Assembly (NCBI RefSeq): GCF_016881405.1
Contig: NZ_WOFE01000005.1
Location: forward strand, 108,949-172,948
Direction: 5' to 3'
Length of the DNA stretch: 64,000 bases
Source: Deefgea chitinilytica
GTDB taxonomy: Bacteria; Pseudomonadota; Gammaproteobacteria; Burkholderiales; Chitinibacteraceae
The first letter of the stretch is position 1. Every line of letters starts with the position of its first letter. Position numbers and translations under genes: made by a program. Below the pieces are notes generated by a model that saw only the letters and a program-made list of their open reading frames with translations, was not told where the DNA came from and searched no databases. Below are positions 29,299-38,924 of the stretch, piece after piece.

Positions 29299-30159
29299 AT
29301 GAAATTCAAATTTGCCTCAGCGCTGCTTTGGCTGCTGCACCTTATTCCTTTTCGCGTCATGCAATGGATCGCGGTTCCACTCGGTTTGCTGCTATTTTTT
29401 ATAGTGGGGCGCCGCAGAAAAGTAGGCTTGACCAATCTGCAGCTGTGCTTTCCCGAATGGAGCGAGGCGCAGCGCCGCAAGGTATTGCGCCAACATTTTA
29501 TCGATATGACTAGCTCATTACTTGGTTACAGTATCTTGCTACACGGCAGTGAAAGCAGGCTACGCAGGCTAATACTGCGAAAAGACTTTGAAAATTGCCA
29601 AGCAGTGCACGACCGCCCAATTATCATGCTGGTTCCGCATTTTTTAGGCTTGGATTACGGCGGTTTGGCCTATACCATCGATTACCCTGGCAGCAGTATG
29701 TATGCCGAGCAGCGCGGCGTATTTCATGAGATTAGTCTCAAAATTCGCTCACGCTTTAACGACCCAATCCTGATTAAACGTAGCGACGGCATTCGCCCGA
29801 TTGTTCGCACACTCAAGTCCAAATTACCGTTTTACTACCTGCCCGACCAAGATATGGGGCCACAACAATCGATTTTCGCGCCGTTTTTTGGTATTCAAAC
29901 GGCGACGTTGCCGATGCTGGGCAAGCTAGCCGAAATGACGGGTGCAGTAGTGCTGCCGGTGATTACTACGATAGGCAAAGGCCAAATCATTTCGCGCTAT
30001 TACCCCGCATGGGAAAACTTCCCGAGTGGCGACATGCTGGCCGATACGACGCGAATGAACCAATTCATCGAAGACATCGCCCGCGAGCATCCGAGCCAAT
30101 ATTATTGGCTGCACCGCAGATTTAAGACTCGACCCGAAGGTGAGGCTAGCGTTTATTGA
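29299..30159 (+). CDS. Second lipid A biosynthesis acyltransferase (LpxL/LpxM family)
   Basis: A 286-residue paralogue of the gene before it. It has an N-terminal anchor (LLWLLHLIPFRVMQWIAVPL), the catalytic motif in this case HxxxxD (VPHFLGLDYGG), and LPDQDMGPQQSIFAPFFG. The ATG at 29299 gives the family N-terminus; the longer frame from 29209 overlaps the previous gene without homology. Tandem order suggests an operon making a hexa-acylated lipid A. Confidence 0.92.
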   Translation: MKFKFASALLWLLHLIPFRVMQWIAVPLGLLLFFIVGRRRKVGLTNLQLCFPEWSEAQRRKVLRQHFIDMTSSLLGYSILLHGSESRLRRLILRKDFENCQAVHDRPIIMLVPHFLGLDYGGLAYTIDYPGSSMYAEQRGVFHEISLKIRSRFNDPILIKRSDGIRPIVRTLKSKLPFYYLPDQDMGPQQSIFAPFFGIQTATLPMLGKLAEMTGAVVLPVITTIGKGQIISRYYPAWENFPSGDMLADTTRMNQFIEDIAREHPSQYYWLHRRFKTRPEGEASVY

Positions 30160-30229
30160 ATCAACGCCAAAATTTGGCAATGTAGATAGCAAACGATACA
30201 ATTACATCAAATTTACAAAAAATCAAATA

Positions 30230-30835
30230 ATGGCTCAAAAAACCCTAGTATTACTCGCACTCTCCTTTCTTTTTGCTGCAATACTAATGATTCAATTCGG
30301 GCCACCTAGGATTAAGTATTGGTTCACAGACCGTTACGAAATTTATTTCGCGCCCGAATTTACCCTACCTCCCGATGCAACTGAAGCCTTACCTCAAGAT
30401 GAAGTAATTCGTGAATACAAAACACGTGGCTTCAAGCTCACTTGCTACGGAGGATTACACCGAGAAGAAAAAGTCAACGCCAGCAATGACTATCTATGCT
30501 GGGCATTCACCAAACAAGCGTACAACAATATACCAGCCAAAATGGTGACATTCTTTTTCAGCCAAGGAACACTCAACGACGTCCGTGTTGAATTTCCTGA
30601 GTCATCACACCCGGCTTTAAAAGACTACCTACTAAAACGCCTAGCTCGCTTCCCACGCCATCACTGGAAAAAAGAGACCGATATTTTTGGTGAAAGACTA
30701 GTCAGTTGGATTACACCCAATGGGATTATCACCGTCAGCGAACAAGCAACAAAAAATCAACCCATTATTTTGCTGTGGAACAATCACAAACAGCCAAAAT
30801 CACTACCAAAAATACAAACCATAGAAAAGATCTAA
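30230..30835 (+). CDS. Membrane-anchored hypothetical protein
   Basis: A 201-residue protein with one N-terminal hydrophobic helix (about residues 5-23, LVLLALSFLFAAILMIQF) and a periplasmic domain of about 175 residues. It contains two Cys (LTCYGG and YLCWAFT) that could form a disulfide. No family was recognised. It is 70 bp after the acyltransferase pair on the same strand. The ATG at 30230 is used because the longer frame overlaps the upstream gene. No strong ribosome site is seen. Confidence 0.65.
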   Translation: MAQKTLVLLALSFLFAAILMIQFGPPRIKYWFTDRYEIYFAPEFTLPPDATEALPQDEVIREYKTRGFKLTCYGGLHREEKVNASNDYLCWAFTKQAYNNIPAKMVTFFFSQGTLNDVRVEFPESSHPALKDYLLKRLARFPRHHWKKETDIFGERLVSWITPNGIITVSEQATKNQPIILLWNNHKQPKSLPKIQTIEKI

Positions 30836-30879
30836 CTGCAAAACACTCCTTTCTATGATCCCGTTCAGAAGAGCATCGA

Positions 30880-31269
30880 TTAATCATCTCGCCAGTGTTT
30901 GCTATGACCATGACCTCGACGATGTTCATTGCGATAATAGCGATCGCGATAAGCCTCACGATACCAACTGTCTTTGACAAAATAGACGGGACGATCACAC
31001 GCACCATAGGCTGAGCAATGACGACTCCAATGCTTGGTATGCCCCGGGGGTACACGTAAATAAAGCGGTGGATAACTATACCTCGATTGATGAATCACAA
31101 TCGGGCGCTCATAAATCACTTGTGGTTGATAACGCTGACCCATATCGATGCGGCCATAAAAATCAGGATCGCCCAGTTGAATGGATACGCCGACATTGGC
31201 GGCGCTGACATTCCAAGCGACTGCACTGAAACAAAGCGCAGCGAGGAATTGGCTGTATTTGATTTGCAT
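30880..31269 (-). CDS. Secreted Tyr/Arg/His-rich hypothetical protein
   Basis: A 129-residue protein with a signal peptide (QFLAALCFSAVAWNVSAA) and a mature part rich in Tyr, Arg, His and Pro (QVIYERPIVIHQSRYSYPP, YREAYRDRYYRNEHRRGHGH). Small periplasmic proteins of this composition are common in betaproteobacteria but have no assigned role. The ATG at 31269 has an AGGAGA site eight bases upstream; the open frame extends further without support. Confidence 0.7.
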   Translation of the reverse strand: MQIKYSQFLAALCFSAVAWNVSAANVGVSIQLGDPDFYGRIDMGQRYQPQVIYERPIVIHQSRYSYPPLYLRVPPGHTKHWSRHCSAYGACDRPVYFVKDSWYREAYRDRYYRNEHRRGHGHSKHWRDD

Positions 31270-31347
31270 GACATTTCTCCTTGAATCAAACTTGCAACCC
31301 ACAGTATCAAGGAGTTGAACTGAATCGATCATGAATAAACGGCAATA

Positions 31348-31376
31348 AAAAACCCCGCTACAGTAGCGGGGTTTTT
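31348..31376 (-). terminator. Terminator of secA (symmetrical)
   Basis: A 13-bp stem (AAAAACCCCGCTA / TAGCGGGGTTTTT) with a three-base loop, 15 bp after the secA stop codon. Confidence 0.9.
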
Positions 31377-31391
31377 GCTGGCTTAAACCGT

Positions 31392-34133
31392 TTAAGCTAA
31401 TTGGCCGTGGCAATGTTTGTATTTCTTGCCTGAACCACAAGGACAAGGATCATTACGGCCTACGCCTGAAAATTGCACTTTAATACCGCTATTTTCTTGC
31501 ATCGCCGCCATCAAGGCTTCACGAATCCGGTCTTCATCACCGCTCGCCAAGATTTCCTCTAAATCAGTATGCGAGAATTGCATCGCTGACTCTGGCACTT
31601 CGTGCTGTTGAACTTCTGGCAAATCTTCTGGACCACGAATTTGCACGGTCATAATGATTTTCAACACATTGCGCTTGATGTTATCGAGCAAGCTAGAGAA
31701 CAGCTCGAACGCTTCGCGCTTGTATTCTTGCTTCGGATTTTTCTGCGCGTAACCGCGCAAATGAATCCCTTGACGCAAATGATCCAATGCCGACAAATGA
31801 TCGCGCCAATGTTGGTCAACGTGTTGCAGCAAAACTGAACGCTCAAAGTTGCGGAAATTCGTCTCGCCTGCTTGCTCGACTTTGCTGTCGTAAGCCGCTT
31901 TCGCAGCCGCCAATACGCGCGCTTTCATCTCATCGATGGTCAGTGAAGTTTCATTTTTCACCCACTCAACAACATTCACGCCAATATGCATTTCAGCCAA
32001 CTCGGCTTCAAGGCCTTCGGCGTTCCACAACTCTTCCATTGAATTCGGAGGAATGTATTGGTCAAACAAATCACCAATCGCACTATCACGCATTGCATTG
32101 ATGGTCGCGGAGACTTCTTCGCTTTCCAAAATCTCATTACGTTGGCCATAAATGGCTTTACGTTGTTCGTTGGCTACATCATCGTATTCCAACAATTGTT
32201 TACGCATATCGAAGTTGCGGCCTTCGACTTTGCGCTGCGCCGATTCAATCGCACGCGACACCATACCCGCTTCGATCGGCTCGCCTTCTGGCATTTTGAG
32301 TTTGTCCATCACGTAGGCAACGCGATCACCAGCAAAAATCCGTAGCAGCGTGTCTTCAAGCGACAAGTAGAAACGGCTCGAGCCTGGATCACCCTGACGA
32401 CCAGAACGACCGCGCAACTGATTATCGATACGACGAGAATCATGACGCTCAGTACCGATAATATGTAAACCACCCGCAGCTAAAACGGCATCATGTTTCA
32501 CTTGCCATTCCGCTTTCAATTGAGCGATTTGCGCCGCTTTTGCTGCCGCATCCAAGCTGTCGTCGTGCTCGATTTCTTTTAATTCACGCTCGATACTACC
32601 GCCGAGCACGATGTCGGTACCACGACCGGCCATATTGGTGGCAATCGTCACTTGGCCCAAAGCACCGGCTTGCGCGACGATTTGCGCTTCTTTCGCATGA
32701 TGCTTAGCATTCAACACATTATGTGCAATGCCATCGGCAGTCAAAATACCCGACAACAATTCAGACTGCTCAATCGACGTGGTGCCGACCAGAGTTGGTT
32801 GGCCGCGCTCTACGCAGCCTTTGATGTCAGTAATAATTGCTTTGTATTTTTCATTCGCCGTTTTAAACACTTGATCTTGACGATCTTCACGCTGCATTGG
32901 TTTATTGGTCGGAATAATCACCGTTTCCAAACCATAAATTTGCTGGAACTCATAAGCTTCGGTATCGGCCGTACCAGTCATACCCGCTAATTTAGAGTAC
33001 ATGCGGAAGTAGTTTTGCAGCGTAATCGTCGCCAGCGTTTGATTTTCTTGCTGGATTTCAACGCCTTCTTTGGCTTCAACGGCTTGATGCAAGCCTTCAG
33101 ACCAGCGACGACCGGACATTAAACGACCAGTATGCTCGTCAACGATAATAATTTCGCCGTCCATCACCACATAGTGCTGGTCTTTATTAAACAGCGAGTG
33201 AGCGCGCAGTGCGGCGTTTAAATGGTGAATTAAGCTAATGTGTGCCGCGTTATAGAGGTTATCGCCTTCTGGCAACAGACCCATTTCGGTCAGGATAGCT
33301 TCTACTTTCTCATGACCGGCTTCAGACAACATCACCGTATGGGCTTTTTCATCCACCCAGTAATCGCCCTCACCTTCTTCTTCAGTTTGTGCGGTCAGTT
33401 GGCCTGGAATACCGTTCATCGCCATGTACAAATCGGTATTGTCGTCTGCTGGGCCAGAAATAATCAGTGGCGTACGCGCTTCATCGATCAAAATCGAGTC
33501 GACTTCGTCGACAATCGCAAAGTTCAAGCCACGCTGAACTCGCTCGCCAACTGAAAACACCATATTGTCGCGCAAGTAGTCAAAGCCAAACTCATTATTG
33601 GTACCATAAGTAATGTCGCACTCATAAGCGGCTTTTTTGTCTTCATGCGCCATTTGGCCCAGATTCACACCGCAAGTCAGCCCCAAAAATTCGAACAACA
33701 CCGCCATCGTGTCACGATCACGCTTGGCTAAGTAATCATTGACAGTAATCACATGCACGCCTTTACCCGACAACGCATTCAGGTAAGCGGCCAAAGTAGC
33801 AACCAGAGTTTTACCTTCACCGGTGCGCATTTCGGAAATCTTGCCTTGATGCTGAACCAAGCCACCAATCAGCTGAACATCGAAATGACGCAATCCCAAA
33901 CTACGTTTGGCACCTTCACGGCACACCGCAAAGGCTTCGGGCAGGATTTGATCAAGAGTTTCACCCTTGGCTAAACGGGCTTTGAATTCTTCGGTTTTGG
34001 CGCGGAGGGCTTCATCTGTCAGCGCAGCCATGGTCGGCTCAAGCGCATTAATCTGCTTTACGATGGCACCGTATTGTTTGAGCAAACGGTCATTACGGCT
34101 TCCGAAAACTTTTTTAAGCAGAGTTGAGATCAT
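31392..34133 (-). CDS. secA: Preprotein translocase ATPase SecA
   Basis: SecA (913 residues) drives protein export through SecYEG. The first nucleotide domain has the Walker [21 protein letters not shown] region and Walker [21 protein letters not shown]; the second has [17 protein letters not shown]. The C-terminal zinc-binding tail that contacts SecB is intact ([16 protein letters not shown]). Length is normal. It is next to the M23 peptidase and dciA genes, an order also seen in other proteobacteria. Confidence 0.98.
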   Translation of the reverse strand: MISTLLKKVFGSRNDRLLKQYGAIVKQINALEPTMAALTDEALRAKTEEFKARLAKGETLDQILPEAFAVCREGAKRSLGLRHFDVQLIGGLVQHQGKISEMRTGEGKTLVATLAAYLNALSGKGVHVITVNDYLAKRDRDTMAVLFEFLGLTCGVNLGQMAHEDKKAAYECDITYGTNNEFGFDYLRDNMVFSVGERVQRGLNFAIVDEVDSILIDEARTPLIISGPADDNTDLYMAMNGIPGQLTAQTEEEGEGDYWVDEKAHTVMLSEAGHEKVEAILTEMGLLPEGDNLYNAAHISLIHHLNAALRAHSLFNKDQHYVVMDGEIIIVDEHTGRLMSGRRWSEGLHQAVEAKEGVEIQQENQTLATITLQNYFRMYSKLAGMTGTADTEAYEFQQIYGLETVIIPTNKPMQREDRQDQVFKTANEKYKAIITDIKGCVERGQPTLVGTTSIEQSELLSGILTADGIAHNVLNAKHHAKEAQIVAQAGALGQVTIATNMAGRGTDIVLGGSIERELKEIEHDDSLDAAAKAAQIAQLKAEWQVKHDAVLAAGGLHIIGTERHDSRRIDNQLRGRSGRQGDPGSSRFYLSLEDTLLRIFAGDRVAYVMDKLKMPEGEPIEAGMVSRAIESAQRKVEGRNFDMRKQLLEYDDVANEQRKAIYGQRNEILESEEVSATINAMRDSAIGDLFDQYIPPNSMEELWNAEGLEAELAEMHIGVNVVEWVKNETSLTIDEMKARVLAAAKAAYDSKVEQAGETNFRNFERSVLLQHVDQHWRDHLSALDHLRQGIHLRGYAQKNPKQEYKREAFELFSSLLDNIKRNVLKIIMTVQIRGPEDLPEVQQHEVPESAMQFSHTDLEEILASGDEDRIREALMAAMQENSGIKVQFSGVGRNDPCPCGSGKKYKHCHGQLA

Positions 34134-34256
34134 CTTGTGCTACCAGTTGTTGAGCCTTTATTTAGGCTTTTTTAATAAAGTACATCGGCGAATTAAATAA
34201 CTATTACGCCTATGTGGTTCCACCCTGAAGGAATTTCAAGCTGACACGCAATTCTT

Positions 34257-35135
34257 TCACTGCTGCGCGACGGCCATCTTACTTGAATCAATAAATCGCA
34301 ATGGATTTTGCGCAACGCCGCGATAACGAATCTCAAAATGTAGATGCGGCCCTGTCGATCGCCCAGTGCTACCTAACAAAGCCACAGTATCTCCCACCTT
34401 GACGGTATCACCTACTTTCACCATCAAACGGCTGGCATGAGCATACCGACTCGTGAGGTCGTTGCCATGATCAAGCTCAATCATATTACCATATTGAGGG
34501 TGGTAAGCTGCATAGACAACCTTACCTGTCGCCGCGGCTACCACAGGTGTGCCGGTGTCGCCTTGATAATCAACGCCTTCATGAAACACCTGCGCGCCCG
34601 TAAACGGATCAACTCGCCAACCAAAACTAGACGATTGTGGGGCAATCGCCATCGGAGAATGACGTGGCAAATGTTCTGATTGCGGTGTCAATAGCACGGC
34701 CTCAGCCAAGGTAAGCTGATCAATCAGCGCACTCATTTTGCCATCGGTGGAACCCAACAATGCTTGGAGCCCACTCAAAGAAAATGATTTGCCTGGCTGC
34801 TCAAAGCCTCCTTGCGGAACCGCTTTATTGCTCAGAAAGGGTTTAATATCAATTCCAGTTTTATCGCCAACCCGAGTCGCCAGTCCATCTAAACGTGTCA
34901 GTTTGGCTTGCAGTTCGCCAACTTGCACTGCCAAAGCATCAATTTCGCTTTGCCTAGCGTGCTGGCCAGGCATCAAGCGCAATAATGGCTCAACGCGATT
35001 CGGGGCAAACAACATCCCCAAACCAAATGCCGCAGCACCGATTAATAGCGTTAAAATGAGCCCCAAGGCCAATAATTCACGCTGTCCCAGCGATATAGCC
35101 TTATCCAGCCGATTGGAAACTAAAATAATGTTCAT
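34257..35135 (-). CDS. Membrane-anchored M23 (LytM-like) peptidase
   Basis: A 292-residue protein with one N-terminal transmembrane helix (about residues 19-44), a coiled-coil stretch (SEIDALAVQVGELQAKLTRL) and a C-terminal M23 domain. The zinc ligands are visible in HEGVDYQG and HLHFE, with the Tyr-containing SRYAHASRL between them, so it should be an active peptidoglycan endopeptidase. Its start codon is only 14 bp from the divergent dciA start. A GGAG ribosome site lies in that gap. Confidence 0.92.
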   Translation of the reverse strand: MNIILVSNRLDKAISLGQRELLALGLILTLLIGAAAFGLGMLFAPNRVEPLLRLMPGQHARQSEIDALAVQVGELQAKLTRLDGLATRVGDKTGIDIKPFLSNKAVPQGGFEQPGKSFSLSGLQALLGSTDGKMSALIDQLTLAEAVLLTPQSEHLPRHSPMAIAPQSSSFGWRVDPFTGAQVFHEGVDYQGDTGTPVVAAATGKVVYAAYHPQYGNMIELDHGNDLTSRYAHASRLMVKVGDTVKVGDTVALLGSTGRSTGPHLHFEIRYRGVAQNPLRFIDSSKMAVAQQ

Positions 35136-35149
35136 GCCTTGCTCCGCTT

Positions 35150-35593
35150 ATGCAGCGTAAAAATACTTCTTTCGATGAGTTACTGAATCGAGACCACTCG
35201 CTCAAACGCCTTGTGCGACAAGTGGATACTCTGAATCAAATTCTGGACATTGTGAAAAGCGCGTTAGCTCCAGAAGTCGCGAATGTCTGCCAAGGTGTTG
35301 CATGGGCTGGCAGTGAGTTAATGATTGCGGTGCCATTTAGTGCCGCAGCCACGCGAATTCGCCAAGCGGCACCCGATATTTTGCGCGCACTCGATGCGGC
35401 AGGTTGGCACGCTACCGCAATTAGACCGAAGGTGCAAGTCGCGCTGCAACACGGAAATCCGATTCAAACCAAGAACTTACACATTCCCGACACTGCAAAA
35501 ACAGCGATTCAGGCACTCAGTCAACAGGTCGATGACCCAGCCCTCAAGCAAGCACTCGCGACACTACTAAAGCATCACAGTGGTAAAAAATAG
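35150..35593 (+). CDS. dciA: DciA-like replicative helicase operator (DUF721)
   Basis: A 147-residue protein with the DUF721 pattern: an N-terminal helix (ELLNRDHSLKRLVRQVDTLN) followed by a compact domain (GVAWAGSELMIAVPFSAAAT, LRALDAAGW, AIRPKVQV). DciA loads or activates DnaB helicase in bacteria that lack DnaC. The neighbourhood (M23 peptidase, secA) supports the call, since DUF721, M23 and secA genes also cluster in Pseudomonas. No ribosome site precedes the ATG and no start lies upstream in frame, so a leaderless or very short leader is possible. Confidence 0.85.
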   Translation: MQRKNTSFDELLNRDHSLKRLVRQVDTLNQILDIVKSALAPEVANVCQGVAWAGSELMIAVPFSAAATRIRQAAPDILRALDAAGWHATAIRPKVQVALQHGNPIQTKNLHIPDTAKTAIQALSQQVDDPALKQALATLLKHHSGKK

Positions 35594-35679
35594 TACCCAA
35601 TTTAGCCGATTCACGCCTTACACAGCGATTTGTAATACGATGTCGTCCTATTTTGAGGACACCACTGGAATCAAGCACA

Positions 35680-37248
35680 ATGCTTTATTTATTGCGCAAA
35701 GCTAGCAAACTCATCTTGCTGATCATCATCGTGATTGGGCTCACATTATTGGTCGGCAGGCTGCTTGAATTACGCAGTTTTCCTGACCTTGAACTTTGGC
35801 ATACCTACACTCCCAAAGAGATGAGTATTGCGGAGCTTGACCAAGCCAATTGGCGTGACTTTATCCAAGCGGAAACACAAGTTTTTGAGGCTGTCCGCAC
35901 CGAAGTCACAGACAAACTCCCTGCTCACGCGCAAACCCCATTCAATCGCTACTACACCAAAGGCAGCATCTATCCGGCAAGCTTTAAAACCGATTGGAAT
36001 CGCTCCTATGTACTGGAACCGAACGGCAAGCCTAAAGGCGCTGTAGTTTTATTGCATGGTCTAACTGACTCCCCCTACAGTATGCGCAACATCGCACAGC
36101 GCTATGCCGCGCATGGCTTTGCTGCAGTTGTTATCCGCTTACCAGGCCACGGTACGGTACCCGCCGGATTAACCAATGTCGGATGGGAAGACTGGATGGC
36201 CGCCACCCGACTGGCCGTTCGTGAAGCAAAGCGCCTAGCTCCCGCCGATTTGCCACTGCATCTTGTGGGCTATTCCAATGGGGGCGCGCTCGCGGTGAAG
36301 TACGCAACGGATGCTTTAGAAAACCCCGCTCTTGCTCGACCTGATAGGCTGATTTTATTGTCACCCATGATCGGCGTGACACGCTTTGCGCGCTTTGCTG
36401 GCGTGGCAGGCTGGCCTGCCGTATTGCCGGCATTTGCCAAAGCCACATGGTTGAGTGTGGTCCCTGAATTTAATCCATTTAAGTACAACTCATTCCCTGT
36501 CAACGGAGCCCGCCAGTCATATCGTCTGACTGAAGCATTACAAGCACAAATTGCTGAGCTCGCCACCAACGGCAAACTCAATGACATTGCCCCGATTACA
36601 ACGTTTCAATCGTTGCTCGACTTTACCGTCAGCACCCCTGCAATTGTCTCAGCTCTATATGCACACTTACCGGAAAACGGCAGTGAATTAATGTTGTTTG
36701 ATGCCAATCGCTCAATCAATTTTAACCCCCTGCTCCGCCCAAGCACTGAAATGGCACTTTCAGAAATGTTGCCTAGCACACCAAAACAATACCAAATCAG
36801 CGTGGTTGGGAATGATGCCAGTGAAAAAAATAGCTTAAACACCGTACTTCGCACATTTGCACCGGGAGCAACCACGGCAAGCCAGCGCCAGCTCGACATC
36901 CAATATCCTGCCGATATTTTTTCGCTGTCCCATATTGCAGTACCGTTCCCGATGGATGATCCACTGTACGGCGTAAATCCACGCAAAGATGAATACTTCG
37001 GCATTCAGCTTGGTACCTTGGCACCGCGTGGTGAGCGCGGCGCACTGATGGTCAGCATGGATTTTATTACCCGTATGTCGGCCAATCCGTTTTATCCGCT
37101 GATGCTGGAGCGAATTGAAACGGATATCCACAATCCAAAACCACCAAAAGGCAAAGCTAGCGAGCGCCGCGCCCCTGCTGTGGCTCCGAAGTTAGATCCG
37201 AAAGAATTTTTGCGGCTGACTGAACCTCAGGCGGCGGATCAGATCTAG
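35680..37248 (+). CDS. Membrane-anchored alpha/beta hydrolase
   Basis: A 522-residue protein with an N-terminal anchor (LILLIIIVIGLTLLVGRLL) and an alpha/beta hydrolase domain. The oxyanion-hole region is VVLLHGLTDSPYSM, the nucleophile elbow is GYSNGG (Ser in GxSxG form), and the likely catalytic His is in SLSHIAVPFP. It may be a carboxylesterase or lysophospholipase facing the periplasm; the substrate is unknown. The long region between elbow and His (about 280 residues) is larger than usual. The ATG at 35680 was preferred because the anchor follows directly. Confidence 0.85.
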   Translation: MLYLLRKASKLILLIIIVIGLTLLVGRLLELRSFPDLELWHTYTPKEMSIAELDQANWRDFIQAETQVFEAVRTEVTDKLPAHAQTPFNRYYTKGSIYPASFKTDWNRSYVLEPNGKPKGAVVLLHGLTDSPYSMRNIAQRYAAHGFAAVVIRLPGHGTVPAGLTNVGWEDWMAATRLAVREAKRLAPADLPLHLVGYSNGGALAVKYATDALENPALARPDRLILLSPMIGVTRFARFAGVAGWPAVLPAFAKATWLSVVPEFNPFKYNSFPVNGARQSYRLTEALQAQIAELATNGKLNDIAPITTFQSLLDFTVSTPAIVSALYAHLPENGSELMLFDANRSINFNPLLRPSTEMALSEMLPSTPKQYQISVVGNDASEKNSLNTVLRTFAPGATTASQRQLDIQYPADIFSLSHIAVPFPMDDPLYGVNPRKDEYFGIQLGTLAPRGERGALMVSMDFITRMSANPFYPLMLERIETDIHNPKPPKGKASERRAPAVAPKLDPKEFLRLTEPQAADQI

Positions 37249-37269
37249 CTACGACTCTGCGCTCAAGAT

Positions 37270-37611
37270 ATGTATTTTTTCTTATGCCTAATGGTAGCGG
37301 TCAGTAGCGGCCTCACGTTCAAAGCCTGTCTGTTTTATGGGCAATATGTACGCTGGCCACAGACTCCACAAGAGCTAATTGAGTGGCGTATGCGCTGGAG
37401 TAGTAAACTTATTGTTGGTTTATGGGTAGCAATTTGGTTGCTCGGCGGACTCAGCAAACCGATGGGTACGCTTTCGAACACTGGCTTGATCATTTGCCTA
37501 ATTGCCAGCATGCCGGTAATTATTTTTATCTTGCTTTGGTTTGGCGAGCAGCAAAAAAATACCCAAAAAAAACGGGCACCCAAGGTGCCCGATCAAATAC
37601 AGGGAGAGTGA
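37270..37611 (+). CDS. Small membrane protein, unknown function
   Basis: A 113-residue protein with three hydrophobic stretches (MYFFLCLMVAVSSGLTF, LIVGLWVAIWLLGG, GLIICLIASMPVIIFILLWF) and a basic C-terminal tail (KNTQKKRAPK). No family recognised. The last codons contain a perfect hairpin that reads as a terminator on the opposite strand, and the stop codon overlaps the start of a 41-codon ORF. The start is 21 bp after the hydrolase stop, so co-transcription is likely. Confidence 0.7.
   Translation: MYFFLCLMVAVSSGLTFKACLFYGQYVRWPQTPQELIEWRMRWSSKLIVGLWVAIWLLGGLSKPMGTLSNTGLIICLIASMPVIIFILLWFGEQQKNTQKKRAPKVPDQIQGE
37565..37591 (-). terminator. Terminator-like hairpin on the antisense strand
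   Basis: A perfect 8-bp stem (CGGGCACC / GGTGCCCG, loop of three) is followed on the minus strand by eight T residues. No minus-strand gene precedes it, so it would end an antisense transcript. It also folds in the plus-strand mRNA but without a T run there. Confidence 0.6.
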
Positions 37612-37736
37612 TGAACAAAATGGAATCAAGTATTTTGCGCATACACTCTTATGAACTTGGGTTGCACGATTGGTTCCACAATGGCGAGTGTGAAAATTCA
37701 CATTTTAATACAGCCCTAGACCGCTTTTTTTGCTGA
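37611..37736 (+). CDS. 41-codon ORF coupled to the preceding membrane-protein gene
   Basis: The ATG overlaps the upstream stop codon (TGATG) and AGGGAG lies six bases before it, a very good ribosome site. The product starts MNKMESSILRIHSYELGLHD and is soluble and acidic, with two Cys. No family recognised. The strong translation signal is the main support. Confidence 0.45.
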   Translation: MNKMESSILRIHSYELGLHDWFHNGECENSHFNTALDRFFC

Positions 37737-37808
37737 CAAACCACAAAATCGTCACCGACGCCGCTTATAATCCAAGCCCATCGAAAACCCACTTGAGCAG
37801 CAGCTAGC

Positions 37809-38636
37809 ATGGATCCAATTTTGTTATTTCATTCCCTCATCATGGGCTTGGTTGAAGGAATTACCGAATTTCTGCCGATTTCTTCAACGGGTCATCTGAT
37901 CCTCACTGGTGATTTACTGAACTTTCTGTCGAAAGACAAACGCAATGTGTACGAGATTTTCATTCAGCTCGGCGCAATGCTCGCAGTGATCTGGGAATAT
38001 CGCGCCAAAATTGGTGCGACGTTTCAAGGCGTGAGCCAACCCGGTAATGAACGCAACTTGCTATTGGGCATCGTCATTGCGTTTATTCCCGCAGCCATCA
38101 TGGGCAAATTATTTTCTGATCAAATTAAAGCCGTACTGTTTAATCCAATTGCAGTGTCGATTGCCTTTATCGTCGGTGGTTTTATTATTTTGTGGGCAGA
38201 AAAACGCCAACACAAAATCACAGTACCGACAGTCGACGACATCAGCTTAAAAGACGCGATTAAAGTGGGTCTGTGTCAATGCTTGGCTTTAATCCCCGGC
38301 ACAAGCCGCTCGGGTGCGACGATTATCGGCGGGATGTTCCTCGGTTTGTCGCGTAAAGCAGCGACCGAATTCTCGTTTTTCCTCGGCATTCCGACTTTGG
38401 GTGCGGCGTCGATTTACAGCTTAATCAAACATCGGCATGTACTCGACAGTGCCGATTTTGGCGTGTTCGCGGTGGGCTTTGTTTCATCATTCATTTTTGC
38501 TTTTATCGCCATCCGCGCTTTGATTAAATTTATTTCGACGCACACCTTTATCGTCTTTGCTTGGTATCGAATTGCCTTTGGCTTGATTGTGCTCGCGACT
38601 TGGCATTTTGGCTGGGTAAATTGGAATGCAGGCTAG
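37809..38636 (+). CDS. uppP: Undecaprenyl-diphosphatase UppP (BacA)
   Basis: UppP (275 residues) removes a phosphate from undecaprenyl diphosphate to recycle the lipid carrier of cell-wall synthesis; overproduction gives bacitracin resistance. Both family motifs are present: EGITEFLPISSTGHL near the start and PGTSRSGATIIGG in the middle. Eight or so membrane helices are evident. It ends just before an inverted repeat and a terminator. Confidence 0.97.
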   Translation: MDPILLFHSLIMGLVEGITEFLPISSTGHLILTGDLLNFLSKDKRNVYEIFIQLGAMLAVIWEYRAKIGATFQGVSQPGNERNLLLGIVIAFIPAAIMGKLFSDQIKAVLFNPIAVSIAFIVGGFIILWAEKRQHKITVPTVDDISLKDAIKVGLCQCLALIPGTSRSGATIIGGMFLGLSRKAATEFSFFLGIPTLGAASIYSLIKHRHVLDSADFGVFAVGFVSSFIFAFIAIRALIKFISTHTFIVFAWYRIAFGLIVLATWHFGWVNWNAG

Positions 38637-38638
38637 TT

Positions 38639-38687
38639 GGGTATTGCCCTGTAAAAATCAATATTTAAAGCCTACCAAGCAATACCC
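38639..38687. repeat. Inverted repeat with GGGTATTGC arms
   Basis: GGGTATTGC and GCAATACCC (9-bp arms) flank 31 bases directly after uppP. A related arrangement, GGGTATAT and ATATACCC 33 bases apart, occurs at 560-608. The two may be members of a short dispersed element, but two copies are too few to be sure. Confidence 0.4.
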
Positions 38688-38697
38688 TTAAGAATCA

Positions 38698-38720
38698 GCC
38701 GCCCACAGGGCGGCTTTTTT
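38698..38720 (+). terminator. Rho-independent terminator of uppP
   Basis: Stem GCCGCCC / GGGCGGC with an ACA loop and six T residues, 61 bp after the uppP stop. Confidence 0.92.
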
Positions 38721-38924
38721 ATGCTTTGCTAACAGATAAGCATTGCGCACTGAAAACCTTTTGCAAATCACAGCGCCATTGACAACTTTAATCGCAAGGC
38801 CGCAAACAGAAATTCAACGCCACCGTAAAAATCTAAGCTCCATCAGCAATAATCGTTGTTCCCAAGTAGCCCGCAGGCGCAGTTTTGCGGCACACTGTTT
38901 GATTACTCAATTTATTGATCTCGC

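Noticed and set aside
34151..34174. Plus-strand hairpin AGCCT/AGGCT with a T run upstream of secA
   Set aside because: The stem is only 5 bp and no plus-strand gene precedes it; probably chance in AT-rich sequence.
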